NCBI GenBank assembly: GCA_038123275.1
Contig: JAYORG010000003.1
Location: forward strand, 1 to 64,000
Direction: 5' to 3'
DNA length: 64,000 nt
Source of the DNA: CAJQHT01 sp038123275
GTDB lineage: Bacteria; Pseudomonadota; Alphaproteobacteria; Rickettsiales; UBA1997
In this document: piece by piece, positions 16,853 to 25,866 of the stretch
Layout: the number at the start of each line of letters is the position of its first letter
Position numbering within the stretch: the stretch's first letter is position 1
Made by a program: the position numbers and the translations under genes
The notes under the pieces: generated by a model
What the model was told of the DNA's origin: nothing
Database searches by the model: none
Seen by the model: the letters and a program-made list of their open reading frames with translations, nothing else

Positions 16853-17480
16853 AAAAAAAATTTTTTGCTTTATCGGGGTAATCAGTGCAAATAGCCAAAG
16901 ATTCAACACAATTAAGTGTTTTATAAAACTTCCATCTTGTCAAGTAGTTATCCTTCTTGTGTAATTCAGGTGAAACAATAACAATTTCTTTTTTATTTTT
17001 TAAGTGGTCGTTTAAGATTTCTTTATTAATCCATTCCTTATTAAATTCATCCATCCAGACTCCTCTAGCAATATTATAAAAAGAAGGTAGGGTTTCATAA
17101 TCGCTTTGCCTAGTATATAAATTGTTAAAATCATTCCTATGATAATTTATGGCATCTGGCACGGACATATCAAATAAAAAATAGTTATCAATGTTATATT
17201 GATTTAATAGTTCTTTAATTTTTAGCTGCAAACCGTCAGATTTAATATTAATTGCTAGAGTTAGGTTGTTCTTGAAAGATTTATATAATTTTAATAATTC
17301 TGATAATAAAATTATGTTATTACTCTTTAAGGGAATGTCGTGAGATATAACAATACTACCATCTAAATCCCTAACATCAAACTCAATGCCAAAATTATTT
17401 TTAAAGGAATTTGTAAAGGCTTCAATTGAATTTGGCTTTATATTATCATTCCAAAAGCCTCTGTGAGATATTATTTTCAT
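16842..17480 (-). CDS. Glycerophosphodiester phosphodiesterase-like protein
   Basis: A 212-residue TIM-barrel-type protein with GDPD signatures at the start: SHRGFW (His6, Arg7), NSIEAF, EFDVRD (Glu33, Asp35) and SHDIP (His47). It is shorter than UgpQ (about 247) and its C-terminal half is divergent. No signal peptide, so cytosolic. First gene of the minus-strand run into the HAD fusion; in this setting it might handle a phosphodiester precursor or product of the nucleotidyltransferases rather than lipid-derived glycerophosphodiesters. That last point is inference. Confidence 0.7.
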   Translation of the reverse strand: MKIISHRGFWNDNIKPNSIEAFTNSFKNNFGIEFDVRDLDGSIVISHDIPLKSNNIILLSELLKLYKSFKNNLTLAINIKSDGLQLKIKELLNQYNIDNYFLFDMSVPDAINYHRNDFNNLYTRQSDYETLPSFYNIARGVWMDEFNKEWINKEILNDHLKNKKEIVIVSPELHKKDNYLTRWKFYKTLNCVESLAICTDYPDKAKNFFYDK

Positions 17481-17506
17481 TTTAATTATAAATTCGTGCT
17501 TGTAAG

Positions 17507-17526
17507 ATTATGCATAATATTAATAT
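17507..17526. promoter_or_regulatory. Overlapping palindromes in a divergent promoter gap
   Basis: The 63-base gap between the GDPD-like and GT4 genes contains the 12-bp palindrome ATTATGCATAAT (17507-17518) overlapping ATATTAATAT (17517-17526). A divergent promoter must lie here; the palindromes may be a binding site, but short AT palindromes are common in this DNA. Confidence 0.25.
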
Positions 17527-17543
17527 CAGTATATTAAGGTGCA

Positions 17544-18776
17544 ATGATACAAAAATTCTACTCATTATTTCAATTAAAATCTAAAAAGATATCAAAAGCT
17601 ATTAGCTTAATTAATAGTAAGTCATCTATTTTTATCTCACAATCTGATATATTCTCTCAAGTTGGTGGTGTAGAAAAATATATAATTAACGAGATTAATC
17701 AGGTTCAACAAAATGGCATGAATGGGGTGCATTTATATAGCTATAGAAAAAAGAATAAAATATTTCGTTTTATTAATAATTGTTATTATGGGATAAATTT
17801 AAATGATAGATCTATATGCAAGAACTTAAGCTTTAATGAGTTAAAGGAATTTATTGAAGTTTTGTCAGAAAAAAATCTTATTTCTTCTATTAATATTCAT
17901 CATTTACTTAGGTGGAGAAATAAAACTAGATTAGCAAATTTTTTAAAAAGGTACAGTATAAAAAAAATCCCTATTTTTATGTACCTTCATGATAATTATT
18001 TTATATGTGAAAGTATATTTCTTCTAAAAAATAAAAAGAAATATTGTGGTGCAGCTGAAGTTAGAACGTTTGATACTAAGGAGTGCAACAGTTGTAAATA
18101 TGGCAATGATAGAATTAGAAGGCACAAAAAAATATTTAAACAATTTTTTGATATTAGTACTAAAATTATAGTACCATCAAGAGTAATTTTAGATAGTTTA
18201 AGTAGATATTATAATAAAGAATATAATGGCAAGACAATATTATTTGAATTTACTTCATTTAAATTTGTAAAAAATATAAAGAAGAAATCTTTTACTAAAA
18301 AAGCTAAAATTAAAGTAGCTTTTATAGGAAATAAACTATTTACCAAGGGTTTTTATGATTTTTTGAATTTAATAGAAAACAAAAAATTACTAGATATGTA
18401 TGAGTTTTATGTTATGGGCCCAGAAGAAAGAAATCAGAATATAACCAATATAAGAATATCTCAAAGAGAAAACACTATAGAAAAAATAGTTAAAAATAAT
18501 ATTGATATTACTTTTTTGTGGTCTTTGGTTCCAGAATCTTATTGTTACGTGGCCTATGAGTCTTTTGCTGCTTCAGTTCCTATTGTAACAAGTAACATTA
18601 GTGGTAATATTTGTAGAAAAATTAATTCAGGAGATTTTTATGGTAAAGTATTTAATTCTATATCTAGTTTATCTCAATTTCTTGAGGATAAAAATTTAGT
18701 AATAAGTTTTTTGAATAAGAACCCAAATAGTTCTTTGTTGGCTTTAGAGCATAAATCATTTTTAAAGCAAAAGTAA
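17544..18776 (+). CDS. GT-B glycosyltransferase (family 4-like)
   Basis: A 410-residue glycosyltransferase. SDIFSQVGGVEKYI near residue 36 matches the N-terminal glycine loop of GT4 enzymes; the second Rossmann half contains VAFIGNKLFTKGFYDF and a C-terminal nucleotide-binding segment with PESYCYVAYESFAASVPIV, where the E-x7-E pattern of GT4 is partly kept. Four cysteines in the middle (CGAAEVRTFDTKECNSCKYG) look like a metal site or disulphide cluster, a feature seen in some GT4 proteins. First gene of an 18-kb plus-strand run. Confidence 0.75.
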   Translation: MIQKFYSLFQLKSKKISKAISLINSKSSIFISQSDIFSQVGGVEKYIINEINQVQQNGMNGVHLYSYRKKNKIFRFINNCYYGINLNDRSICKNLSFNELKEFIEVLSEKNLISSINIHHLLRWRNKTRLANFLKRYSIKKIPIFMYLHDNYFICESIFLLKNKKKYCGAAEVRTFDTKECNSCKYGNDRIRRHKKIFKQFFDISTKIIVPSRVILDSLSRYYNKEYNGKTILFEFTSFKFVKNIKKKSFTKKAKIKVAFIGNKLFTKGFYDFLNLIENKKLLDMYEFYVMGPEERNQNITNIRISQRENTIEKIVKNNIDITFLWSLVPESYCYVAYESFAASVPIVTSNISGNICRKINSGDFYGKVFNSISSLSQFLEDKNLVISFLNKNPNSSLLALEHKSFLKQK

Positions 18777-18844
18777 CTTGACTAAATTGCCTTTAAATAG
18801 TTTATTAGTTTTCTAAGTTTGTGATATAAATAATTTTTTTAAAA

Positions 18845-19723
18845 ATGATCAAAATAATTTCTGACGTAAGTTATCCAAGTAGCAAAATGATATCAATGGT
18901 TAATTTATGTAAATTATTTAATAAAAAAGGGCATAAATGTAATTTATATTTCCCTGGGGGTGAATTTTATGCTAACTCAAAGAGTATTTTTGATTTTAAG
19001 CCAGAAAAAAATGACATTATTATTTCCAATGATATAGCAACAAGTTCTATTTCTGATTTAAACAAAATAAAAAAGTATTTTTTAAAACAGAATCAAAAAA
19101 TTAAAAGTTATAGAAAAATTATTAATTTCTTTAAGTTCTATCTAGATATTAAAAAATCACCTTTTAAGAAATTTATTTTATCTATATTTGATGATAAATT
19201 TTTAATTGATAAAAGAAAAAAGACTAAATTATCTCTTTTTGATCATATTCATGTTTCTGGCAATAGTATGTTAGATCTGAATAAGGGAAATAAGGTTTTT
19301 TACCTTCCTCATCCAATAGAATCTTTGAAAGAATCAACAAAGAAGAACAAAAATATTGCAGCTATATTGGATGAAATTAAAAAAAGTAATAAAATAGAAA
19401 AATCAATTAAAAGTGCATTAGACGATAAAATGAAGAAGGTTATAATATATAGTCATATTCAAGATCCAGTTTATTTTTATAACAAAATAACTCCATTAAT
19501 GGAAAAATATCCAAAGCAAGTTTTATTTGCAGGCTTTGTTAGTGATAGACAAGAGTTGTATGATTCAGTATCTGATGTTTATAGCAATTCGGATGATATA
19601 TTTTTATTAGAATCTGAGTGCAAGGCAACTAATACCAAATTACATAGTAAAAAGAAATCATCAAAAACTTTAAGTAGTAATGATGAAATATATAAAATTT
19701 GGCAACAAAAACTAGGTTTATAA
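18845..19723 (+). CDS. Uncharacterised GT-B-like protein
   Basis: A 292-residue protein, Lys/Asn/Ile-rich. It opens with an alternating beta-helix pattern reminiscent of a glycosyltransferase N-terminal Rossmann half (KIISDVSYPSSKMISMVNLC, then KKGHKCNLYFPGG) and has a predicted second domain starting at KKVIIYSHIQDP with VLFAGFVSD. Catalytic motifs of a named family are not recognisable. It sits between two glycosyltransferases and its stop shares one base with the next start (TAATG), so it is translationally coupled to them. Best guess is a divergent glycosyltransferase. Confidence 0.45.
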   Translation: MIKIISDVSYPSSKMISMVNLCKLFNKKGHKCNLYFPGGEFYANSKSIFDFKPEKNDIIISNDIATSSISDLNKIKKYFLKQNQKIKSYRKIINFFKFYLDIKKSPFKKFILSIFDDKFLIDKRKKTKLSLFDHIHVSGNSMLDLNKGNKVFYLPHPIESLKESTKKNKNIAAILDEIKKSNKIEKSIKSALDDKMKKVIIYSHIQDPVYFYNKITPLMEKYPKQVLFAGFVSDRQELYDSVSDVYSNSDDIFLLESECKATNTKLHSKKKSSKTLSSNDEIYKIWQQKLGL

Positions 19724-20472
19724 TGAGTAGCGATATTACAGTCATATTAAATGGATTTAGAAGGGGTAAAAACTTAAATCCGCAAATTAAGGCTTTAGAA
19801 AATCAAACTGTAAAGCCTAGTGATATTATGCTTTGGTATAATAATCCTGGAAATATTTTTAGGTATAATTTATTAGCAATTAGAAAGACAAAGGCTGCTG
19901 TAAGTAATCATAATTTTGGTGTTTGGTCTAGGTTTTTTTATAGCCTTAATGCTAAAACAAAATATGTTTGTATTTTTGACGATGACACGATTCCTGGATC
20001 TAGATGGTTAGAGAATTGTTTAAATACCATCAAGAAAAAAAGAGGCTTACTTGGAACAATAGGATTAATTTTTGATGATAAAAAGGATTATTATAAACAT
20101 AAAAGATACGGTTGGGATAATCCCAATGAAAAAATAAAACAGGTTGATATAGTTGGTCACTCTTGGTTTTTTGAAAGAGAATTTTTAACAGCATTTTGCC
20201 GAGAAATGCCTTTGCTTGATGTTAATTTGTGTGGAGAGGATATCCATTTTTCTTATACTTTGCAAAAATATTTTAATTTAAATACCTATGTTCCTCCTCA
20301 TCCAAAAGATGACAAAAGTTTATGGGGAAGTATTGATGGATGGAGATTGGGGGTTGATAAAAATGCTATATCCAGAAAACACTTAAAATCAAATGACACA
20401 ACATTTCTTTATGGGGTTAATGATTATTATAAGGAATGTTTAAAAAATAATTGGAAATTACAAAAATTTTAA
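19723..20472 (+). CDS. GT-A glycosyltransferase (family 2-like)
   Basis: A 249-residue GT-A protein: SDITVILNGFRRG at the start (first beta strand), the metal-binding run FDDDTIPG near residue 86, and the acceptor/catalytic region LCGEDIHFSYTL near 168. I start it at 19723 because that ATG overlaps the previous stop by one base and begins directly at the fold; the frame is open 8 residues further upstream but inside the neighbouring gene. Its stop again overlaps the next start by one base. Confidence 0.7.
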   Translation: MSSDITVILNGFRRGKNLNPQIKALENQTVKPSDIMLWYNNPGNIFRYNLLAIRKTKAAVSNHNFGVWSRFFYSLNAKTKYVCIFDDDTIPGSRWLENCLNTIKKKRGLLGTIGLIFDDKKDYYKHKRYGWDNPNEKIKQVDIVGHSWFFEREFLTAFCREMPLLDVNLCGEDIHFSYTLQKYFNLNTYVPPHPKDDKSLWGSIDGWRLGVDKNAISRKHLKSNDTTFLYGVNDYYKECLKNNWKLQKF

Positions 20473-21251
20473 TGAAGGAATTTAAAAAAGATTTCAATAA
20501 ATTACTAAATTTACTAAGAAGTAAAGAGCCGTTTGCATTTAATAGGTTTTCTGATGGAGAATTATTTATTTTGCAAAATAAAGAGCTAATTCTTGATAAA
20601 AATTTAGTAAAAGTAGGCACTAATGTTAGTGGTGGACCTTATCAAAAGGAGGATTTTAAAAGATTTGATCCAGAAGAGCATGCATTTTTTAAGGATAAGT
20701 TGGTAGAATCTTTTAAGTTTAGTAAAAAGAATTACTTTAAAGGCCTTAGCTGTAGGTGCTGTGTTGGCCAAGAAGATTTTGACTGGCAATTAAATCTAAT
20801 AAAAAATGATAAGAGAACTAGTAATTTTACTTGGGCTAATTTATTGGTAAATGCTAATTATCCAGATCTTATTCATGAAATGTATCCTTTATTTAATAAA
20901 TATAAAACTGTTGTTATTTGCAATGAAAAGGCTGATTTATCATCTATGCCATTTGTGGTTAAAGATTTTAGGGTTGGTTATAATGCAATGGTTAATGACT
21001 ATGATTTAATAGAGAAAATAAAAAAATGGATATCAAAAAATAATATTGAAGGATATCTTTTTCTATTTTCTGCTTCTGCTTTTAGTAAGATGGCCATACA
21101 TCAATTATATGAGTCTTGTGATCAAAATACTTATATGGATATAGGAACTACTCTAAATTCTTTTATTAAAATGAGATTAGATAGATCATATTTAAAGGAA
21201 TTTTGGCTTGGAGCTAAAGGTTGTGATCTTAATAAAGTATGTATTTGGTAA
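20472..21251 (+). CDS. Probable GT-D-fold glycosyltransferase (DUF1792-like)
   Basis: A 259-residue soluble protein. Near the N-terminus is FNRFSDGELFIL (Asp28-Gly-Glu30), the D-x-E arrangement that defines the GT-D (DUF1792, SP_1767-type) glycosyltransferases, where the residues bind metal and nucleotide sugar. A central conserved-looking GLSCRCCVGQ and a C-terminal segment with GAKGCDL follow. The call rests on the DxE context and cluster position, not on a full-length match. Start at 20472 overlaps the preceding stop by one base. Confidence 0.5.
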   Translation: MKEFKKDFNKLLNLLRSKEPFAFNRFSDGELFILQNKELILDKNLVKVGTNVSGGPYQKEDFKRFDPEEHAFFKDKLVESFKFSKKNYFKGLSCRCCVGQEDFDWQLNLIKNDKRTSNFTWANLLVNANYPDLIHEMYPLFNKYKTVVICNEKADLSSMPFVVKDFRVGYNAMVNDYDLIEKIKKWISKNNIEGYLFLFSASAFSKMAIHQLYESCDQNTYMDIGTTLNSFIKMRLDRSYLKEFWLGAKGCDLNKVCIW

Positions 21252-21253
21252 TA

Positions 21254-21673
21254 ATGGTTTTTAAATTAGTTAAATGTCAAAAAGAATATTATGAATTTAT
21301 AAGACTGCTTAGAACTGATCCAAGAATTAAATCTGCATTTATTTCTCAAAAGGAAATAACAAAAGATGAACAGGAAAAATATATGAAAATATATCAAGAT
21401 GATTATTATATTTGTTTAAATGAAGGGAATCCAGTAGGTTTTATAGGAATAGTTAGCAATGACATAAGGCTTGCTGTAAGTCCAGAATTTCAAAATAAGG
21501 GTATTGCTTCTTTTATGTTGAAAGAAATAAATCTTATGAGGGATGATTATGAAGTAAAAATTAAATCTGATAATATATCTAGTATTAATTTTTTTAAAAA
21601 AAATGGCTTTATTGAAAAAGAAAGACAATTTATAAATAATGACGAAGTAGTAATAATGCAAAAAATAAAATGA
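21254..21673 (+). CDS. GNAT-family N-acetyltransferase
   Basis: A 139-residue acetyltransferase with the GNAT core: VGFIGIV (beta 4), VSPEFQNKGIASFML (acetyl-CoA pyrophosphate loop Q-x-x-G-x-A) and SSINFFKKNGFI (C-terminal motif B). The ATG at 21254 follows the previous stop by two bases; an upstream start would lie inside that gene. Beside the mini-DegT gene, whose start overlaps its stop by 4 bases, a role in acetylating an amino-sugar nucleotide, as PseH does, is a reasonable inference. Confidence 0.8.
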   Translation: MVFKLVKCQKEYYEFIRLLRTDPRIKSAFISQKEITKDEQEKYMKIYQDDYYICLNEGNPVGFIGIVSNDIRLAVSPEFQNKGIASFMLKEINLMRDDYEVKIKSDNISSINFFKKNGFIEKERQFINNDEVVIMQKIK

Positions 21674-22290
21674 CACTAAAGAGTATAAAACATAACCCAT
21701 TTCAAGTTGTAAGAATGTTTGAAGAAGAAGTGGCTGAATATACAGGAGCTCCTTATGCTATTGCTGTTGATTCTTGTACTAATGCTATATTTTTAGCATG
21801 CAAATATTTACAAGTTAAAAATGTTGAGGTTCCTAAAAAAACTTATTTATCAGTTCCTCAATCTGTACAGCATGCTGGAGGAAAGGTTATTTTCAAAGAT
21901 ATTGATTGGTCAGGAATATATCAATTAAAGCCCTACCCTATATATGATGCAGCAAAAAGATTTACCTCTGATATGTATATTAAAGATTCTTTTATGTGTC
22001 TTAGTTTTCATATTAAAAAATTACTACCAATTGGGAAGGGTGGTGTAATTTTAACTGATAATAAAGAGGCTGTAGATTGGTTTAGAAAAGCAAGGTATGA
22101 AGGAAGGTCTGAAAAGAATTATATGCAAGATAATATTAAATTTTCTGGATGGAATATGTATATGTCACCAGAGCAAGCTGCAAGAGGATTGTTCTTGATG
22201 TTAAACTATCCTAAAGATATGCCAGATTTAATAGAAAATGAAGGTCGTGGTTATAAAGATCTTACTGAGTTTGATTTATATAAAGATTAA
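21670..22290 (+). CDS. Minimal DegT/DnrJ/EryC1-like PLP protein
   Basis: A 206-residue member of the sugar aminotransferase family, about half the usual 370-430. Core PLP features are kept: the TN segment near the start (VDSCTNAIFLAC), Asp93 in YDAAKRF where the family binds the pyridine nitrogen, and Lys117 in SFHIKK...GKGG, the Schiff-base lysine position; the usual Glu of GEGG is Lys123. Missing are about 45 residues between the third strand and the Asp segment, and nearly the whole C-terminal small domain. The reading frame ends cleanly with no downstream remnant, so this looks like a compact family rather than a fresh truncation. It overlaps the GNAT gene by 4 bases. Confidence 0.65.
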   Translation: MTLKSIKHNPFQVVRMFEEEVAEYTGAPYAIAVDSCTNAIFLACKYLQVKNVEVPKKTYLSVPQSVQHAGGKVIFKDIDWSGIYQLKPYPIYDAAKRFTSDMYIKDSFMCLSFHIKKLLPIGKGGVILTDNKEAVDWFRKARYEGRSEKNYMQDNIKFSGWNMYMSPEQAARGLFLMLNYPKDMPDLIENEGRGYKDLTEFDLYKD

Positions 22291-22298
22291 TTAATCTT
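22283..22298. terminator. Perfect 16-bp palindrome over the mini-DegT stop codon
   Basis: AAGATTAATTAATCTT at 22283-22298 is fully self-complementary and covers the TAA stop at 22288-22290. It may fold as a 6-bp stem with a 4-base loop and mark the end of the glycosyltransferase operon before the DUF4956 gene. The following T-rich run (ATTTATTTTT) starts a few bases later. Confidence 0.35.
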
Positions 22299-22372
22299 GT
22301 TGATTTATTTTTAATTATATTAAATACTAACTACCTCGCAATAGAGTTTTATGAACTAATAATAATAATTTT

Positions 22373-23038
22373 ATGGATATCAAATTAGCTGAGTGGTCTG
22401 GAGCAGTTTCAACGCCAGAATTTATTTTATCACTTTTTCTAACCTTTATTTTTGGGTTTATTCTGAAAATGCATTTTGTGCATTATGGAGGAGTGATAGG
22501 TAACAGGTATGGGTTTTCTAGAATTCTGCCTACAATAGCATTAACGACCCTATTTGTGATTACTATTGTAAAGTCTTCACTTGCTTTATCTCTTGGTTTA
22601 GTTGGGGCATTGTCAATTGTACGTTTTAGGACTCCAATAAAAGAACCAGAAGAATTGGCTTATATTTTTACTGCTATTGCTATTGGTTTAGGTTTTGGTG
22701 CCGGTCATATGTTAATAACATCTATTGCTACTACATTTATTTTGATAGTTACGACTAGATTGAAGCGTTTTAATAAGCAAAAGAATAAGAGTATGTATCT
22801 GTTTTTAGAAATAGAAAATGAAAAAGTAAATCATAACGATATTAATGATATTATTTTTAAAACCATTGATTCTGCTGATTTAAGAAGATATGACACTTCT
22901 AAAGAAATATCAATATTGCATTATATATTAAATATTAGAAATAATAGTGATTTAGATAAAATTATCTCTTCTTTAAAGAAAAAATATAAGAATGCATCAA
23001 TATCATTCTTTGATAGCAATGATGCTCCTAAAATATAA
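22373..23038 (+). CDS. DUF4956 membrane protein
   Basis: A 221-residue inner-membrane protein with four transmembrane helices in residues 16-125 and a soluble C-terminal domain (about 135-221). The segment GALSIVRFRTPIKEPEELAY (about 83-102) is the family signature. DUF4956 proteins are repeatedly found beside VTC-domain polyphosphate polymerases and CotH kinases, as here. A role as the membrane partner or channel of the polymerase is proposed from that linkage, not demonstrated. First gene of a four-gene block with 16-base gaps. Confidence 0.85.
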   Translation: MDIKLAEWSGAVSTPEFILSLFLTFIFGFILKMHFVHYGGVIGNRYGFSRILPTIALTTLFVITIVKSSLALSLGLVGALSIVRFRTPIKEPEELAYIFTAIAIGLGFGAGHMLITSIATTFILIVTTRLKRFNKQKNKSMYLFLEIENEKVNHNDINDIIFKTIDSADLRRYDTSKEISILHYILNIRNNSDLDKIISSLKKKYKNASISFFDSNDAPKI

Positions 23039-23054
23039 TTTTTTGCTTTGATGT

Positions 23055-25850
23055 ATGCTTTTTAAAAAGGAAGATGTTGAGCAAAATTTTATTTCTAAAC
23101 TTTTATTTTTTATAAAATCTACTTATAATAGGTTTAAATTTTTAATTATAACAATCTCCATAGCTGTTAGTTTGATTATAGCAATGAAATATGGTCAAGA
23201 GTCTGTAGGGGTTAGGCATACTAAAGATGTGCCTATGGCTATAATCAAAAGTACTCCCAATTTTTTAGAGTACATTAAAGAAAATATTAAATATCCAATT
23301 TCAAAGAAATTACCATTAGTAGAGTTTGACATAAAATTTAAACATTTTATGAAAATAGCTTTATTAAGAAATAAGACCTTAGAAAATGATAATGGTCTTA
23401 TTTCTATTAAGGGTGCTAATAGTTGGTTTCCAGCAAAGTTAAAATATAATAATAAGGAATATGATATTAGAGTTAGATTAAAAGGTGATTTAAAAGATCA
23501 TAGGGATCATCCATATAAATGGTCATTTAAAGTAAAAATAAAAGATGGATCAATATTTCAAATGAGATCCTTTTCAGTTCAGCATCCAAAAACAAGAAAT
23601 TATTTGGCAGAACCATTAATTCTATCTTTAGCCAGGAATTCTGGCTTGCTAGCTCCAAGAAGCTTTTTTGTTAGGGCAAAGGTAAATGGAAAAGATATTG
23701 GCGTTATGAATTTAGAAGAAGGGTTTGCTAAGGAATTAGTTGAACACCAAGACAGAAGGTATTCAATGATTCTTAAACATAAGGAAGATGAAATATTTTT
23801 ATTTCATTTGTCACCTGAGCATATGAATACAGAGCGCATGAGATATATAGCAGATTATTCCCAGTTATCTTTCTTTCCGACCTCAAATAAAATTTATGAA
23901 GATAGCACACAAAAAAAAATATACCAAGACCTTGTTGGAAAATATAGATCTTTTATTGATAATAAATTAAATGCATCAGATATATTTGATTATAAAGCTA
24001 TGGCAAGATTTTTTGCTTTTCATCAAGTAATGCTTTATAATGAACATGGTATATCTCCTACAAGTACTAGAATGCAATATAACTCCATAATAGGTAAAAT
24101 GGAGCCTATATTTTATGATAATAATTATACAATCTTAAAAGATGATATTGATATTAAAGAAAATATAAAAAAAGAAGAAGAGTATCGCATGATGGTAAAA
24201 ATACTTTCCGATAGAAAAATATATAATGAATATCTAAATCAAATACAAATTATTGCAAATGATGTTATTAGTGGAAAGTATGATAATATTATAGATGATT
24301 ATATTAAAAATAATGTTTCTCACTTAAGAAGAGAATTTATAATTCCAGATATAAGAGAGTATAATTTCAAAAGTATATTGAAAAATAGATCTAAGAATAT
24401 TGCAAATTTATTTTCAGGTGAGGAGAAGGAATATAAGAATGTTATTAAGAAATTTAAAGAAGTAACAGAAAATAATACAAATTTAGATCCAAATATATAT
24501 AGGGAATATGCAATAAATGACATTCCCAAATATTACTCCCATGATAAGAAATTGCTGATTATTCAAGCATTTGAAGTGCAAAAAGATAAAAAAGATTTTC
24601 TTGAAATTAGGAATATAATGCCTCACGAAACATATATTAAAAAAATAGTAGTTCGCAATAAAGCAGGAGCAAAAGAAGATAATAAGGTTATTGAGTATAA
24701 TTATCCAATAAGACTAGAAAGATCTTTTGCTTATTCTGTTCCTAAGTCAATTTTTATTCCTTTTAATAAACCAGATATAGATTATGAGATTATTGTTTAT
24801 GCATATCCACCTAAATTAAAAAATAAAATTTATAAACATGTTGCTATTAAGCATTATGCCTTGCCATCAAATAAATATAGTGGAATACCAAGAGATGATT
24901 CTAGTTTTATTAATAAGAATAATAATTTCATCAAGATATTAGGAAAAAATATTTATATAAATGAGGGGAATTATAACGTAAATGAACCAATTATTATCCC
25001 TTCTGGATATAAGTTAACAATAAATCCTGGTGTAGTTTTAAATTTTAGCAAAAAGTCATTTTTGATATCCTATAGTCCAGTAAAAATTAATGGCACAAAA
25101 AAGAGTCCAATAATATTACAAGCAATGGGTAATGATAGTTGGGGTGGAATTTTAGTTGTGGAGTCTAGTAGTAAATCTTATATAAATAATACAGAAGTAA
25201 AGAATGTGTCTGGAGTTGCGAAAGATCTTTGGAAAACGGGTTCTTCTGTTGGATTTTATAAATCTGATGTAGATATAAATAACTTAAGAATAATTAATAA
25301 TTATGCAGAAGATGCTTTAAATATTATTAGTTCTAAGTTTAAAATTAATAATTTATTTATCAAAAATACAGTTTCTGATGGCTTTGATTGTGATTTTTGT
25401 GAAGGAGAGATTAGAGATAGTCAATTTTATAATATTGGTAAAATAGGAGGTGATGCTGTAGATGTTTCTGGTAGCAATGTTATGCTTGATAATATTATGT
25501 TTGATAGAGTGTCAGATAAGGCTATTTCTGCTGGAGAACAAAGTAATGTTAAGGTCAGTAATGTTAAAATTAATAATTCTTTAGTAGCATTTGCATCAAA
25601 AGATTTATCAGTACTTAATGTTAAAAATAGTAAAGCTGAAAATATAAATCTTGCATGTGCAATGTCATATAAGAAAAAAGATGACTTTGGAGGAGCTTCG
25701 CTTTCTATTACTGATAGTATTTGTAAGTCTAATGCTAGAGATTATGTTTCTCAGGATGGTAGTATTTTGAAGGTGAACAATAAAATCATTGCAAATGAGA
25801 ATTTAAATATAGATGATTTATATCAAAGTTTAATGAAAAAACATAGGTAG
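23055..25850 (+). CDS. CotH kinase family protein with C-terminal beta-helix
   Basis: A 931-residue protein. A single transmembrane helix (about 29-47), with positive charges before it, suggests an N-in anchor and an extracytoplasmic body. Residues about 90-430 are CotH-like, with VRLKGDLKDH, the RNSGLLAPRSFFVRAKVNG segment, MILKHKEDE and the late FYDNNYTI segment in place of the usual WDxD. Residues about 640-900 form repeated short strands (GYKLTINPGVVLNF, SPIILQAMG, SWGGILV and onward) typical of a right-handed parallel beta-helix, which usually binds or cuts polysaccharide. CotH proteins are atypical kinases that phosphorylate spore-coat proteins in Bacillus. Here the likely target is a surface glycan or protein (inference). 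Confidence 0.8.
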   Translation: MLFKKEDVEQNFISKLLFFIKSTYNRFKFLIITISIAVSLIIAMKYGQESVGVRHTKDVPMAIIKSTPNFLEYIKENIKYPISKKLPLVEFDIKFKHFMKIALLRNKTLENDNGLISIKGANSWFPAKLKYNNKEYDIRVRLKGDLKDHRDHPYKWSFKVKIKDGSIFQMRSFSVQHPKTRNYLAEPLILSLARNSGLLAPRSFFVRAKVNGKDIGVMNLEEGFAKELVEHQDRRYSMILKHKEDEIFLFHLSPEHMNTERMRYIADYSQLSFFPTSNKIYEDSTQKKIYQDLVGKYRSFIDNKLNASDIFDYKAMARFFAFHQVMLYNEHGISPTSTRMQYNSIIGKMEPIFYDNNYTILKDDIDIKENIKKEEEYRMMVKILSDRKIYNEYLNQIQIIANDVISGKYDNIIDDYIKNNVSHLRREFIIPDIREYNFKSILKNRSKNIANLFSGEEKEYKNVIKKFKEVTENNTNLDPNIYREYAINDIPKYYSHDKKLLIIQAFEVQKDKKDFLEIRNIMPHETYIKKIVVRNKAGAKEDNKVIEYNYPIRLERSFAYSVPKSIFIPFNKPDIDYEIIVYAYPPKLKNKIYKHVAIKHYALPSNKYSGIPRDDSSFINKNNNFIKILGKNIYINEGNYNVNEPIIIPSGYKLTINPGVVLNFSKKSFLISYSPVKINGTKKSPIILQAMGNDSWGGILVVESSSKSYINNTEVKNVSGVAKDLWKTGSSVGFYKSDVDINNLRIINNYAEDALNIISSKFKINNLFIKNTVSDGFDCDFCEGEIRDSQFYNIGKIGGDAVDVSGSNVMLDNIMFDRVSDKAISAGEQSNVKVSNVKINNSLVAFASKDLSVLNVKNSKAENINLACAMSYKKKDDFGGASLSITDSICKSNARDYVSQDGSILKVNNKIIANENLNIDDLYQSLMKKHR

Positions 25851-25866
25851 AAAATTAAATATAATA

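Noticed and set aside
16853..16909. Upstream start for the HAD-nucleotidyltransferase fusion
   Set aside because: The extra 19 residues lie inside the preceding gene and precede the conserved HAD start; the ATG at 16852 fits coupled translation.
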